Source: an uncultured Lachnospiraceae bacterium (lineage in GTDB: Bacteria; Bacillota; Clostridia; Lachnospirales; Lachnospiraceae). Taken from it: a stretch of DNA of 64,000 bases. The notes below the pieces were generated by a model that was not told the origin of the DNA, did no database searches, and worked only from the letters and a program-made list of their open reading frames with translations. This document shows, one piece after another, positions 14,974 to 23,529 of the stretch (positions within the stretch are counted from its first letter, which is position 1; each line of letters begins with the position of its first letter). The translations under genes and the position numbers were made by a program. Where the stretch lies: the NCBI GenBank assembly GCA_902476265.1, contig CABSCP010000025.1, positions 1 to 64,000 on the forward strand. The letters are read 5' to 3'.

Positions 14974-16773
14974 TTGTTTCGGAAAATTTCTGAGCATCTT
15001 TATGTTTTTGACGACACCTGTCAGGTGTACGCCGTGAAGGGAAAAAGGGGCGCTGTCCTCATTGATTTCGGCAGCGGAGAAGTGTTGGAGCATCTTCCCG
15101 AAATCGGCGCAGAGTGTGTAGAGGCGGTCCTTCTCACACACCATCACAGGGATCAGGCGCAGGGGCTTTTAAAAGCATGGGAGAAAAAAATCCCCATTTA
15201 TGTGCCTCATGCGGAACGGGAACTGATAGAAGGCGCGGATTTCATGTGGCAGTCCCGGGAAATCTATAATAACTATAATAACCGCCAGGACCGTTTTTCT
15301 GTTTTGAATTCCGTGCCGGTTACAGATACCCTGAAGGATTATGCAACGGTAACCTTTGGGGACGTCGCCTTTTGTGTTTTGCCCACGCCCGGACATACCA
15401 CCGGGGCCGTGACGCTGGAGACGACGGCGGACGGAAAAAAAGTGGCTTTTACCGGCGATCTGATTTACGGGAAAGGGAAAGTGTGGTCCCTTGCGGCCAC
15501 ACAGTGGACTTACAACGGCGGGGAAGGGATTGCACACTCCATTCTTTCTCTGCTGTATTTGAAGGAACGCAACATCGACCTGTTTTTGCCCTCCCACGGG
15601 AATCCCATGGAGCCGAAAGAAGCGGTGGATCCGACCGTGGAACGGCTGGCGGAACTGAGAACGGTGAGAAAACAGAATCCCCGTCTGTTTTCACTGCGAA
15701 AGGAGCCTTATCAGAAGGTGACGGAGCATGTGCTGTTCAACCGCACCAGCATGTGCGATTCCTATGTGCTCGTTTCCGAAAGCGGAAAAGCGCTGGTGAT
15801 TGATTTGGGGTATGATTTCATGGCGGGCGTTGCCGCCGGCACGGACCGAAGTTCCCGGCGGCCGTGGCTGTATACGATACCGGCTCTTTTTGAAACATAC
15901 GGCGTGACAAAAATCGATGCCTGCATTTGTACCCATTATCACGATGACCATGTGGCAGGCTTTAATCTGCTGCATGACACATATGGCGCGCAGGTGTGGT
16001 GTGCGGAAAGCTTTGCGGATATTTTGGAACATCCGTGCAAGTATGACATTCCCTGCCTGTGGTATGATCCGATTCCGGTGGACAGGCGGCTGCCTTTGAA
16101 TCTTCCTGTCCGGTGGGAAGAATATGAAATCATTCTGCATCCGTTTTCCGGACATACCAGATATGCGGTTGCCATTGAATTTGTGGCAGACGGGAAAAAA
16201 TTCCTCTGTACCGGAGACCAGTATGCGGATGATGACGGGCTTTTCTGCAACTATGTGTATAAAAACAGGTTTGACTACGATGATTTTGTCAACAGCGCTG
16301 CCCTCATTTGCAGCATAAGACCGGATCATATTCTCACCGGACACTGGCAGTATAGGGACAGGGATGAGGCGTATTATGAAAAGCTGGCTCAAATCGGAGA
16401 TACGGTCCAAAGGCTGCACCGGGAGCTTTTACCGTTGGAAGAAATCGCTTTTGGACCGGAAGGGTTCTGCGCCGGTATGTCTCCTTATCAGGCGGAGGTT
16501 TTAAAAGGGGAGCGGTTTACGGCGGATATCCAGGTGATCAATCCGCTTCCCCACAGGGCAAAAATTCAGGTGCGGCTCGTCCTGCCCGCAGGATTTTGGG
16601 CGGAAGATGCAGGGAAATTTGTCTGGGAAGCGGATGCCCGTGAAAGCTGCCACCGTCGGGTAACCATACAGGCTGCAAAAGAAGAAGTGAGACGGGCCAG
16701 AATCGGCTGCGATGTTACGGCTGATGACAGAAAGCTGGGGGAACAGGCGGAAATGCTGGTAACGGTGCGATGA
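14974..16773 (+). CDS. Tandem metallo-beta-lactamase-fold hydrolase
   Basis: This 599-residue cytoplasmic protein has two MBL domains and a C-terminal beta-rich extension. Domain 2 has the full metal motif HYHDDH (His321, His323, Asp325, His326). Domain 1 has H-H-H-R-D-Q (His56, His58, Asp60, Gln61), so its last motif histidine is replaced by glutamine. Later histidines (PTPGHTTGAV, LPSHGNP, HPFSGHTRYA, LTGHWQY) fit the other metal ligands. Translation starts at TTG 14974 after GAAGGAGG. A very strong terminator follows, so it is a single-gene unit. The substrate is unknown. Its placement between the regulators and the glycan operon suggests a sugar-ester or lactone role, but that is a guess. 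Confidence 0.82.
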   Translation: MFRKISEHLYVFDDTCQVYAVKGKRGAVLIDFGSGEVLEHLPEIGAECVEAVLLTHHHRDQAQGLLKAWEKKIPIYVPHAERELIEGADFMWQSREIYNNYNNRQDRFSVLNSVPVTDTLKDYATVTFGDVAFCVLPTPGHTTGAVTLETTADGKKVAFTGDLIYGKGKVWSLAATQWTYNGGEGIAHSILSLLYLKERNIDLFLPSHGNPMEPKEAVDPTVERLAELRTVRKQNPRLFSLRKEPYQKVTEHVLFNRTSMCDSYVLVSESGKALVIDLGYDFMAGVAAGTDRSSRRPWLYTIPALFETYGVTKIDACICTHYHDDHVAGFNLLHDTYGAQVWCAESFADILEHPCKYDIPCLWYDPIPVDRRLPLNLPVRWEEYEIILHPFSGHTRYAVAIEFVADGKKFLCTGDQYADDDGLFCNYVYKNRFDYDDFVNSAALICSIRPDHILTGHWQYRDRDEAYYEKLAQIGDTVQRLHRELLPLEEIAFGPEGFCAGMSPYQAEVLKGERFTADIQVINPLPHRAKIQVRLVLPAGFWAEDAGKFVWEADARESCHRRVTIQAAKEEVRRARIGCDVTADDRKLGEQAEMLVTVR

Positions 16774-16852
16774 GAAAAAAGAACGTTTCGGTTTTTGATA
16801 CCGATACGCTCAGACAAAATGCGGCGTCATAAAAAACAGAAAGGGTTTAAGG

Positions 16853-16897
16853 AAACAAGAGGGACGGCAGTCTGGAACTGGCCGTCCCTCTTGTTTT
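16853..16897 (+). terminator. Strong intrinsic terminator
   Basis: A perfect 16-bp stem (16853-16868 with 16881-16896) ends in TTTT and separates the MBL-fold gene from the sugar-uptake operon. Confidence 0.92.
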
Positions 16898-16996
16898 GAA
16901 AGTGGACAAAAATGAGTAAAAAGTGAAAAATGAAAAAACTATGGATAAAAGTGAAAAAGTGAAAAAACCAGAAAATAGTCAGGATGTATGCAAATG

Positions 16997-17087
16997 TTGA
17001 AATAAAAACCGTTAAAATATATAAAATATACATTGAAAGTTCGGATAAAATAAACAATTGACAAAAAATAAACAAAGCAAAAAATAG
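16997..17087 (+). promoter_or_regulatory. Promoter region of the large glycan operon
   Basis: The 335-bp stretch before the binding-protein gene is very AT-rich and non-coding. One candidate promoter is TTGAAA (16997-17002), 17 bp, TATAAA (17020-17025). A second has consensus TTGACA (17058-17063) but a weak -10 near 17082. Upstream, at about 16918-16972, the motif AGTGAAAAA or close variants occurs several times, which may be an operator or activator site. The leader before the start at 17233 ends in AAGGAGG. Confidence 0.5.
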
Positions 17088-17232
17088 TTTGTTCATAAAT
17101 AAATCAAAAAAAATCAGAAAATATTCAAAAAAGTTCTTGCAATGTGAAGGGCGCGGTGGTAATATGGCATCAAGGGAACGGTAGCGGACCTTAAACAAAA
17201 TAAGGAAGAGTAAAGAAGGAGGAAACAGCTTT

Positions 17233-18588
17233 ATGAAGAAGAGAGTACTTGCATTATTGTTGACTGCAGCGATGGCAGTTACCGCTTTGACGGGGTGTGG
17301 CGGCAGCAAATCTGCTGAGAGCACAGCGCCTGCGGCCAACGGGGGAACAGCGGACGAGGCGGCATCTGCTCCGGCAGAGGACAACGGCGAAGTTGTGGAA
17401 CTGGAGTTCTGGGGATGGTGGAGCTCCGAATCCAGAAAACCGTACATCCTGGAAATGGTTGAGAATTTCAACAACTCCCAGAGCAAATATCATGTTACCT
17501 ATGTGGATATCCCCTGGGGCGATATTTTCACAAAGAACATCGCACAGATTGCGGCGGGCAATCCCTGTGATATCATGGCGAACGATTTGAGCGGTGTGCA
17601 GTTCCGTGCGGCGGAAGGACAGGTGGAGTCCATAAGCCCTTACCTGACAGATGATGTGAAAGGCGGATTCTACGAACAGTACATCGATGCCTGCTCCGAT
17701 GAAAACGGCGAAGTATATGCGCTGCCTTACAATGTGGATACCAGAGGTATTTACTATAATAAAGCGCATTTTGCGGAAGTTGGCATTAATGCGGAAGACA
17801 TTAAGACCTGGGACGATCTTGTGGAAGCGGCCCGTAAGCTGGATGTGAAGAACGGCGATAAATGGGACAGAATCGGGTTCCTGCCCATCATCGGCAACGG
17901 CGGTGTGGATACCTGGATCTTCAATGCCAACAGTGGACGCGGCTGGTATGATCCGGAGACTCTGGAAGCGACTGTGAACACAGATGTCAACAAGGAAGCA
18001 TTCAAATGGATGAGAGACCAGATTGAATATTACGGACAGGATACTTTTAACGAAATCAATGCGGCTTCGGCAAACGGCATGACAGATCCTTTTGCTTCCG
18101 GCAAGGTATCCATGTGGGTACATACTTCTGCTTATCCTGCTGGGTTGATCAACATGGCGCCTGATATGGAATACGGGGTAATTCCTCTGCCTGAGTTTAA
18201 AGAGGGTAACGGACACATGGTAAACGGCGACGGTTTCGTGCTGGAAGTTCCCAAGGGCGCGAAATGCCCGGAAGGTTCCTATGAATTCATCAAATACATT
18301 ACCGGCAAAGAAAATCAGGAATATATGCAGCAGAATTTGAAAGATTTTTCCGCAAGAAACGATATGGATCCCAACAGTGAATTTTTGTCAAATCCTGTCA
18401 CCAAGGCACTGGCAAAATGTCTGGAAGAGACTGCCACAAACGTGACCGTAAAAGAGATTCAGGGCTTTACCTCTGTTGTGAATCCTCTGATCGAGGAAGG
18501 CACTCTGGGTCTGACTCCTACAGACAAGGCGCTTGACAATGCGCAGAAGGCGCTGGAAGACTTTATTGCGAACAACAGCGGTAAATAA
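17233..18588 (+). CDS. Sugar ABC transporter substrate-binding lipoprotein (family 1)
   Basis: This 451-residue protein is exported and lipid-anchored: MKKRVLALLLTAAMAVTAL then a lipobox ending LTGC, followed by an Ala/Glu-rich linker. The mature domain is the family 1 carbohydrate-binding fold (VELEFWGWWSSESRK near the start, ALPYNVDTRGIYYNKAHF in the middle, SGKVSMWVH later). It captures an oligosaccharide for the two permeases that follow. It begins a new transcript after the terminator at 16897. The ATPase for this importer is not encoded nearby and is probably a shared MsmX-type subunit. Confidence 0.93.
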   Translation: MKKRVLALLLTAAMAVTALTGCGGSKSAESTAPAANGGTADEAASAPAEDNGEVVELEFWGWWSSESRKPYILEMVENFNNSQSKYHVTYVDIPWGDIFTKNIAQIAAGNPCDIMANDLSGVQFRAAEGQVESISPYLTDDVKGGFYEQYIDACSDENGEVYALPYNVDTRGIYYNKAHFAEVGINAEDIKTWDDLVEAARKLDVKNGDKWDRIGFLPIIGNGGVDTWIFNANSGRGWYDPETLEATVNTDVNKEAFKWMRDQIEYYGQDTFNEINAASANGMTDPFASGKVSMWVHTSAYPAGLINMAPDMEYGVIPLPEFKEGNGHMVNGDGFVLEVPKGAKCPEGSYEFIKYITGKENQEYMQQNLKDFSARNDMDPNSEFLSNPVTKALAKCLEETATNVTVKEIQGFTSVVNPLIEEGTLGLTPTDKALDNAQKALEDFIANNSGK

Positions 18589-18622
18589 CGCTTTCGGGGA
18601 GACACTATAAATTTAGGAAATG

Positions 18623-18676
18623 AAGGGGTTCTTATATAGAAATGTATAGGGGCTCCTTTTCCTTTCAGAAAGGAAG
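18623..18676 (+). promoter_or_regulatory. Intercistronic hairpins between binding-protein and permease genes
   Basis: A 16-bp stem with several G-T wobbles and a GAAA tetraloop (18623-18638 with 18643-18658) is followed by TTTTCC. Directly after it, TTCCTT (18659-18664) can pair with AAGGAA (18670-18675), covering the ribosome site of the permease gene. Together they would lower permease expression relative to the binding protein, a common arrangement in sugar importer operons. Confidence 0.5.
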
Positions 18677-18681
18677 GTATT

Positions 18682-19611
18682 ATGTTTGGTAAAATTCTTT
18701 TGAAGCTGGGCATTAAAAAAAGGCAAAGCAGAGAAAATGTTTACGGCTATATTTTTATCCTGCCCTGGATCATCGGCATGCTGGCATTTACATTGGGACC
18801 CATGGTTTTCTCCTTTATCACAAGCTTTGCGGATTACAACATGTTAAAGATTGATTTCATCGGACCCGGCAACTACATCCATATGCTGACCAGGGATCAG
18901 CTGTTCTGGAAATCCCTGAAAAATACAGCGGTTTATGCGCTTATGAACATCCCCTTAGTCACAGCGGGAGGCGTGATTGTTGCGGTGATTCTGAATAAAT
19001 CCATTTTTGGGCTTCGGACGTTCCGTACCATCTATTATCTGCCCTCCATCATGGTCGGTGTGGGTACTTACTTTCTCTGGATGCTTCTGTTAGACCCTGC
19101 AAACGGTATGGTGAATACTATACTGGGCTTCATCGGTATCAAAGGGCCTGCATGGCTGACTGATCCCAACTGGACCAAACCTGCCATCGTACTGATGCAT
19201 GTATGGGGACTGGGGGGACAGATGCTTCTTTACCTGGCCAGACTGCAGAGCATTCCCCAGGATTATTACGAAGCGGCCGCGCTGGACGGCGCCACCGGCT
19301 TCAAGCAGTTTACAAAGATCACCGTACCCCTGTTATCCCCGATCATTTTCTATAACCTGACCATCGGCATCATCGGCGCATTCCAGGTTTTCCAGGAAGG
19401 ATACATTTTCTCCGGAGACGGTACCGGAAAGCCGGCGGGTTCCCTGCTGTTTTATAACCTGCATGTATGGAATCAGGCCTTTAAAAATTATGACACCGGA
19501 TATGCCAATGCGATGTGCTGGTTTTTGTTTGCGATTGTGATGATCATGACTGCGGTCAACCAGAAGGTATCCAAAAAATGGGTTTATTATGAAGGAGGGG
19601 ATAACGAATGA
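18682..19611 (+). CDS. Sugar ABC transporter permease, MalF/UgpA type
   Basis: This 309-residue inner-membrane subunit has about six hydrophobic helices. Its cytoplasmic EAA loop, EAAALDGATGFKQFTKITVP, contacts the ATPase. The N-terminus ENVYGYIFILPWIIGMLAF is typical of the first permease of family 1 importers. The ATG overlaps nothing upstream and is preceded by AAGGAAGG. The gene overlaps the next permease by 4 bp (ATGA). Confidence 0.93.
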   Translation: MFGKILLKLGIKKRQSRENVYGYIFILPWIIGMLAFTLGPMVFSFITSFADYNMLKIDFIGPGNYIHMLTRDQLFWKSLKNTAVYALMNIPLVTAGGVIVAVILNKSIFGLRTFRTIYYLPSIMVGVGTYFLWMLLLDPANGMVNTILGFIGIKGPAWLTDPNWTKPAIVLMHVWGLGGQMLLYLARLQSIPQDYYEAAALDGATGFKQFTKITVPLLSPIIFYNLTIGIIGAFQVFQEGYIFSGDGTGKPAGSLLFYNLHVWNQAFKNYDTGYANAMCWFLFAIVMIMTAVNQKVSKKWVYYEGGDNE

Positions 19612-20438
19612 ATCGGAAACGTAAGATTGGAGACATGATCCTGTTTGTCATTCTTTGCATCGGCGCATTTATTATTTTGTTCCCGATCGCATGGATGATC
19701 AGTACGGCTTTGAAATCCGCGCCGGAGGTGGCTGCTTATCCGCCTAAGCTTCTGCCGGAAAAACCGATGTTTGAAAACTTTGCGATCGCCTGGGGTAAAG
19801 CGCCTTTCGGACGCTATATCATCAATACGCTGATGATCGTATTCTTTAACGTGGTCGGAGCGGTATTATCCAATTCCCTGATCGCATACGGCTTTGCGAA
19901 AATCAAATTCGCAGGAAGGGAAGCGCTTTTTAAACTGGTTCTGGCAACCATGATGATTCCCGGATTTGTGACGCTGGTTCCTACCTTTGTCATCATGTCA
20001 AAACTGCATTGGGTGAACACCTACCTGCCCCTGATCGTTCCGGTATTCTGCGGCAATGCGTTTCATATTTTCATGATGCGGCAGTTCTACCAGACGATTC
20101 CAAACGAGCTGTCCGAAGCGGCGAGAGTGGACGGCGCAGGCCACTTCTACATATGGGGCAAGCTGATTATGCCGTTGACAAAACCGATTATGGCGACGGT
20201 TGCCCTGGTCAATTTCAAAAACGCCTGGGGCGATTTCCAGGGACCGCTGCTTTATTTGAGCGACCCTAAGAAATATACCCTGCAGCTGGGCTTACAGGTA
20301 TTTAAAGGACAGGGGTATACGGAGTGGAACTACCTGATGGCAATTTCCTTCCTCTCCATGATTCCGATCCTGCTGTTGTTCTTCTGTTTCCAGAATTACT
20401 TCATTGAAGGAATGAATGTGGGCGGAGCAGTGAAATAA
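19608..20438 (+). CDS. Sugar ABC transporter permease, MalG/UgpE type
   Basis: This 276-residue second permease subunit has six hydrophobic helices and the EAA loop EAARVDGAGHFYIWGKLIMP. The C-terminus ends FFIEGMNVGGAVK in similar form to other MalG-like proteins (QNYFIEGMNVGGAVK). It overlaps the first permease by 4 bp and is followed after 14 bp by the racemase-family gene, showing one transcription unit. Confidence 0.93.
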   Translation: MNRKRKIGDMILFVILCIGAFIILFPIAWMISTALKSAPEVAAYPPKLLPEKPMFENFAIAWGKAPFGRYIINTLMIVFFNVVGAVLSNSLIAYGFAKIKFAGREALFKLVLATMMIPGFVTLVPTFVIMSKLHWVNTYLPLIVPVFCGNAFHIFMMRQFYQTIPNELSEAARVDGAGHFYIWGKLIMPLTKPIMATVALVNFKNAWGDFQGPLLYLSDPKKYTLQLGLQVFKGQGYTEWNYLMAISFLSMIPILLLFFCFQNYFIEGMNVGGAVK

Positions 20439-20452
20439 GAGAGGAGTCTGAC

Positions 20453-21106
20453 ATGAAAAAAATCGGAATTATACATACCACGCCGGCCACGATTGCCGGT
20501 TTGAACGCGCTGATAAAGGATGTGATCGGCGAAGTGGAAGTGATCAATTTCCTGGATGATTCCATTTTGGGAGATATGCGGGAAAAACATGAGGTGGAGT
20601 TTGTCAGAGAACGCTGGATTTCCTATGCAAAAGTGCTGGAGCAGCTGGGGGTTGACGCTGTGCTGTCCGCCTGCTCCACGGTGGGTGCTTTCGCGGAAGA
20701 AGCGGACAGGCTGCTTCGGATTCCGGTGTACCGCATTGATGAAGCGATGTGTGAAGAAGCGGTGAAACGGGGAACAAAGATCAGCATTTTTGCCACCCTG
20801 CAGTCCACGCTGGAACCGACACAAGATCTGGTGAGGCGCAAGGCGGAAAGCCTGGGAAAAGATGTGACGATCCATACCGTTTTGGTGGAAGGCGCATATG
20901 CAGCGCTGATGGAAGGCAGGAAAGAGATTCACGACGAAAAAATCAGAGAAGCGGTGGAAAGCGGTCTGGAACAGTCCGATGTGGTGGTGCTGGCACAGGC
21001 ATCTATGGCATCTGCCATACCGGACGGGAATGCAGCGGCTGAGAAAATTCTGACGAGTCCAAAACCTGGTATTGAAAAGCTGAAAAAGGATCTGGCAATC
21101 GGATGA
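20453..21106 (+). CDS. Aspartate/glutamate racemase superfamily protein, one catalytic cysteine missing
   Basis: This 217-residue protein has the Asp/Glu/hydantoin racemase fold (KKIGIIHTTPATIAGLN at the start). The first catalytic cysteine is present in SACSTVG (Cys74). The second site, usually Cys in an L-x-C-T/A context, reads VVVLAQASMA with Gln182 in its place. A normal two-base racemisation is therefore unlikely. It sits between sugar permeases and a sugar kinase, so it may act on a sugar-derived acid or have a different chemistry. Homologues beside sugar-catabolic genes are sometimes given unrelated names in databases. Confidence 0.72.
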   Translation: MKKIGIIHTTPATIAGLNALIKDVIGEVEVINFLDDSILGDMREKHEVEFVRERWISYAKVLEQLGVDAVLSACSTVGAFAEEADRLLRIPVYRIDEAMCEEAVKRGTKISIFATLQSTLEPTQDLVRRKAESLGKDVTIHTVLVEGAYAALMEGRKEIHDEKIREAVESGLEQSDVVVLAQASMASAIPDGNAAAEKILTSPKPGIEKLKKDLAIG

Positions 21107-21129
21107 TTGCCAAAGAAACGGAGGAGTAC

Positions 21130-22608
21130 ATGCGCGGCATCATCGGACTGGACATAGGAACCACACATATCAAATCCATTCTTTTTTCCCCGCAAGGGGA
21201 AGTGATACGGGAAGAAAAGAATCCCACGCCGATCCGGTCCGATGCATACGGCAGCGTGTATGATCCGCTGGAAATCTGGCAGATCGTTGAAGGGCAGTTG
21301 AAAAAACTTTGCGCCCATGCCCGCGGAAATGTGGATGGGATCAGCATTACCGGCATGGCGGAGGCGGGACTGATTGTAAACGCGAAAACGGGGCGGGAGG
21401 AAACGGATATTCTGCCCTGGTTTGAGACCCGGACGGCTGCGTTGGCTGCCGGGATAAAGCAGCAGGAGGAGGCAGAGATCTTCAAAACCACCGGCCTGCG
21501 TAACAGCTTTAAGTACGGAATTTATAAGTTTTTATGGTTTTTAGAGCATGGGCAGGGGGACAGGGAAACGGCGGTATGGCTGTCCATGTGCGATTATATC
21601 GCTTTTAAGCTGACCGGGCAGTTTGTGACGGAGCCCGGATTTGCCGCCAGAACTTATGTCTTTGATATTACGAAAGGCTCCTGGGACGAGGAGCGGATAG
21701 AGGCCTATGGTCTGGCGGTAAAAAACTTCCCGGCAGTGGTCCCTTCCGGAACTGTTTTCGGCGCCTGGAGATGGAACGGTCAGGACAGAGAGATTCCGGT
21801 GGCGATTGCAGGTCACGATCACATCTGCGCGGCATTCGGCCTTCTTTATCAGAACCGGGAGGGAATCTGTGACAGCGCGGGAACTTCCGAAACCTATGTT
21901 GGGCTGCTCAAAGAAATGCCGAAGGAAGGATTTGACTTTTCTTTTGGCATCCTCTACGGCCCTTTTGTGGACGGCGGTTGGTTTTACATGGCAAACGTCC
22001 CTTCGTCCGGACATTCCGTGGAGTGGTTCCGCAAGAAACTGCAGCAAAACGAGCTTTCCTATGAGGAAATGAATCATAGGCTGAGCGAACAGAAAAAAGG
22101 ACCTACGGGACTTTTATACTTTCCATATCTGACAGGGATGGGAAGCCCCTGGTATGAAGCTTCCATGAGAGGAACACTTTTGGGAATCCGGGAAAGCGAT
22201 GACGGGATGACCGTTCTCAAAGCGATGATGGAAGGAATCCAATATCAGGCCGCCTGGCTGTTCATGCTCATAGAAAGAGCGCATCAGGTGAAAAGCAGGG
22301 AATTGGTCTGCGCCGGCGGATCAGTGAATAATCGCGTTTTGATGCAGATGAAGGCGGATATCCTGAACAGAAAAGTGAGAATACCGCAGGCTGTGGAAGC
22401 GACCCTTTGCGGCGCGGCAGCACTGTTTTACCATAAAAACGCAGGAAAAGAGGCGGCAGAACGGTTCCTGGCCAACTCCCTGCGGCAGAAAGAAGTTTTT
22501 TTACCGGATGAAACAACGGCAGAGAAGTATGACAGGATTTTGAACGGGCGGTATCTGCCTCTGGCAGAGGAAATGAAAAAAATTTATCAGAAAATGTGGA
22601 GGGAATAA
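21130..22608 (+). CDS. FGGY-family carbohydrate kinase
   Basis: This 492-residue cytoplasmic kinase phosphorylates an imported sugar or polyol. The N-terminal phosphate-binding segment is IIGLDIGTTHIKS; the C-terminal ATP-site segment is ELVCAGGSVNNRVLMQ. The catalytic-base region GHDHICAAFG fits the family aspartate. ATG 21130, directly after CGGAGGAG, gives the typical N-terminus. An upstream in-frame ATG at 21103, overlapping the racemase stop, cannot be excluded. With the aldolase that follows by 2 bp it suggests kinase then aldol cleavage. The sugar cannot be read from sequence. Confidence 0.88.
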   Translation: MRGIIGLDIGTTHIKSILFSPQGEVIREEKNPTPIRSDAYGSVYDPLEIWQIVEGQLKKLCAHARGNVDGISITGMAEAGLIVNAKTGREETDILPWFETRTAALAAGIKQQEEAEIFKTTGLRNSFKYGIYKFLWFLEHGQGDRETAVWLSMCDYIAFKLTGQFVTEPGFAARTYVFDITKGSWDEERIEAYGLAVKNFPAVVPSGTVFGAWRWNGQDREIPVAIAGHDHICAAFGLLYQNREGICDSAGTSETYVGLLKEMPKEGFDFSFGILYGPFVDGGWFYMANVPSSGHSVEWFRKKLQQNELSYEEMNHRLSEQKKGPTGLLYFPYLTGMGSPWYEASMRGTLLGIRESDDGMTVLKAMMEGIQYQAAWLFMLIERAHQVKSRELVCAGGSVNNRVLMQMKADILNRKVRIPQAVEATLCGAAALFYHKNAGKEAAERFLANSLRQKEVFLPDETTAEKYDRILNGRYLPLAEEMKKIYQKMWRE

Positions 22609-22610
22609 CA

Positions 22611-23498
22611 ATGGCTAATGTACAGAACTTAACTAAATTATTGGAAGATGCGAAAAAAGGACAGTATGCGGTAGGATCTTTCTCCGCAAGATACACAAAG
22701 CTGATCAAGCCGATTATTTGTGCGGCAATCGAAACAAAGTCTCCGGCGATCGTGCAGCTTTCCGAAAAGGAAGTGATCCGGCATCAGGTGGGGGTGAAAG
22801 AATTTGCGGATGAATTTTACCGGGTGGTAAAAGAACTGGATCCTCAGGTGCCTTTAGCACTGCATCTGGATCACACCAAAACGCTGGATGTCATCAAAGA
22901 AGCGCTGGAAGCAGGGTTTACCTCCGTCATGATCGACGCCTCCGAAAAGGATTTTGCGGACAATGTGGCGGTGACAAAAAAAGTGGTGGAAATGGCGAAG
23001 CCCTACCATGCAACCGTAGAAGCGGAGCTTGGCAAGATCGGCACAACCGATTTCGTTGAAACGGACACGGATGAAGAGCTTTATACCAACCCGGAAGAAG
23101 CGAAGCAGTTCTGCCTGGAAACCGGCGTGGACTGTCTGGCAGTTTCCGTGGGCACAGCTCATGGCGTATATACGGTCCGTCAGCCCAAGGTAGACTATGC
23201 GCGCCTGGAAGCGATCAACGGGCTGACAGAGGTTCCGCTGGTTCTGCACGGCGGTTCCGGCGTGCCCAGCGATATGGTAGTGAAAGCGGCGCAGATCCCG
23301 GCAGGGGGCGTGAGCAAGGTGAATATCGCCACGGATCTGGAACTTGCCATGCTGGCGGTGCTGGGAAAAGAAGGGCATCTGACGGAAGAGGAGCTGAATG
23401 CCTATGATGAAGAAACATGCGAAAAATTCCGGAAAGCGGTACAGCTTTTGGTGGAAGATAAGATCACAAATTATCTGTTGAGCGCAGACAAAGCCTGA
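22611..23498 (+). CDS. Class II (zinc) fructose/tagatose-bisphosphate-type aldolase
   Basis: This 295-residue enzyme cleaves a ketose bisphosphate or similar phosphorylated sugar to dihydroxyacetone phosphate and an aldehyde. Zinc ligands are visible in LHLDHTKTLD, in the GTAHGVY segment and in VLHGGSGVP. The MIDASEKDF segment is also typical. GGAGGGAA precedes ATG 22611. Family members include GatY, KbaY and FbaA, and position next to an FGGY kinase favours a dedicated catabolic aldolase rather than glycolytic Fba. Confidence 0.88.
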   Translation: MANVQNLTKLLEDAKKGQYAVGSFSARYTKLIKPIICAAIETKSPAIVQLSEKEVIRHQVGVKEFADEFYRVVKELDPQVPLALHLDHTKTLDVIKEALEAGFTSVMIDASEKDFADNVAVTKKVVEMAKPYHATVEAELGKIGTTDFVETDTDEELYTNPEEAKQFCLETGVDCLAVSVGTAHGVYTVRQPKVDYARLEAINGLTEVPLVLHGGSGVPSDMVVKAAQIPAGGVSKVNIATDLELAMLAVLGKEGHLTEEELNAYDEETCEKFRKAVQLLVEDKITNYLLSADKA

Positions 23499-23529
23499 CG
23501 GAAAAAACTTCCCGCCAAAGGAGAGAATC

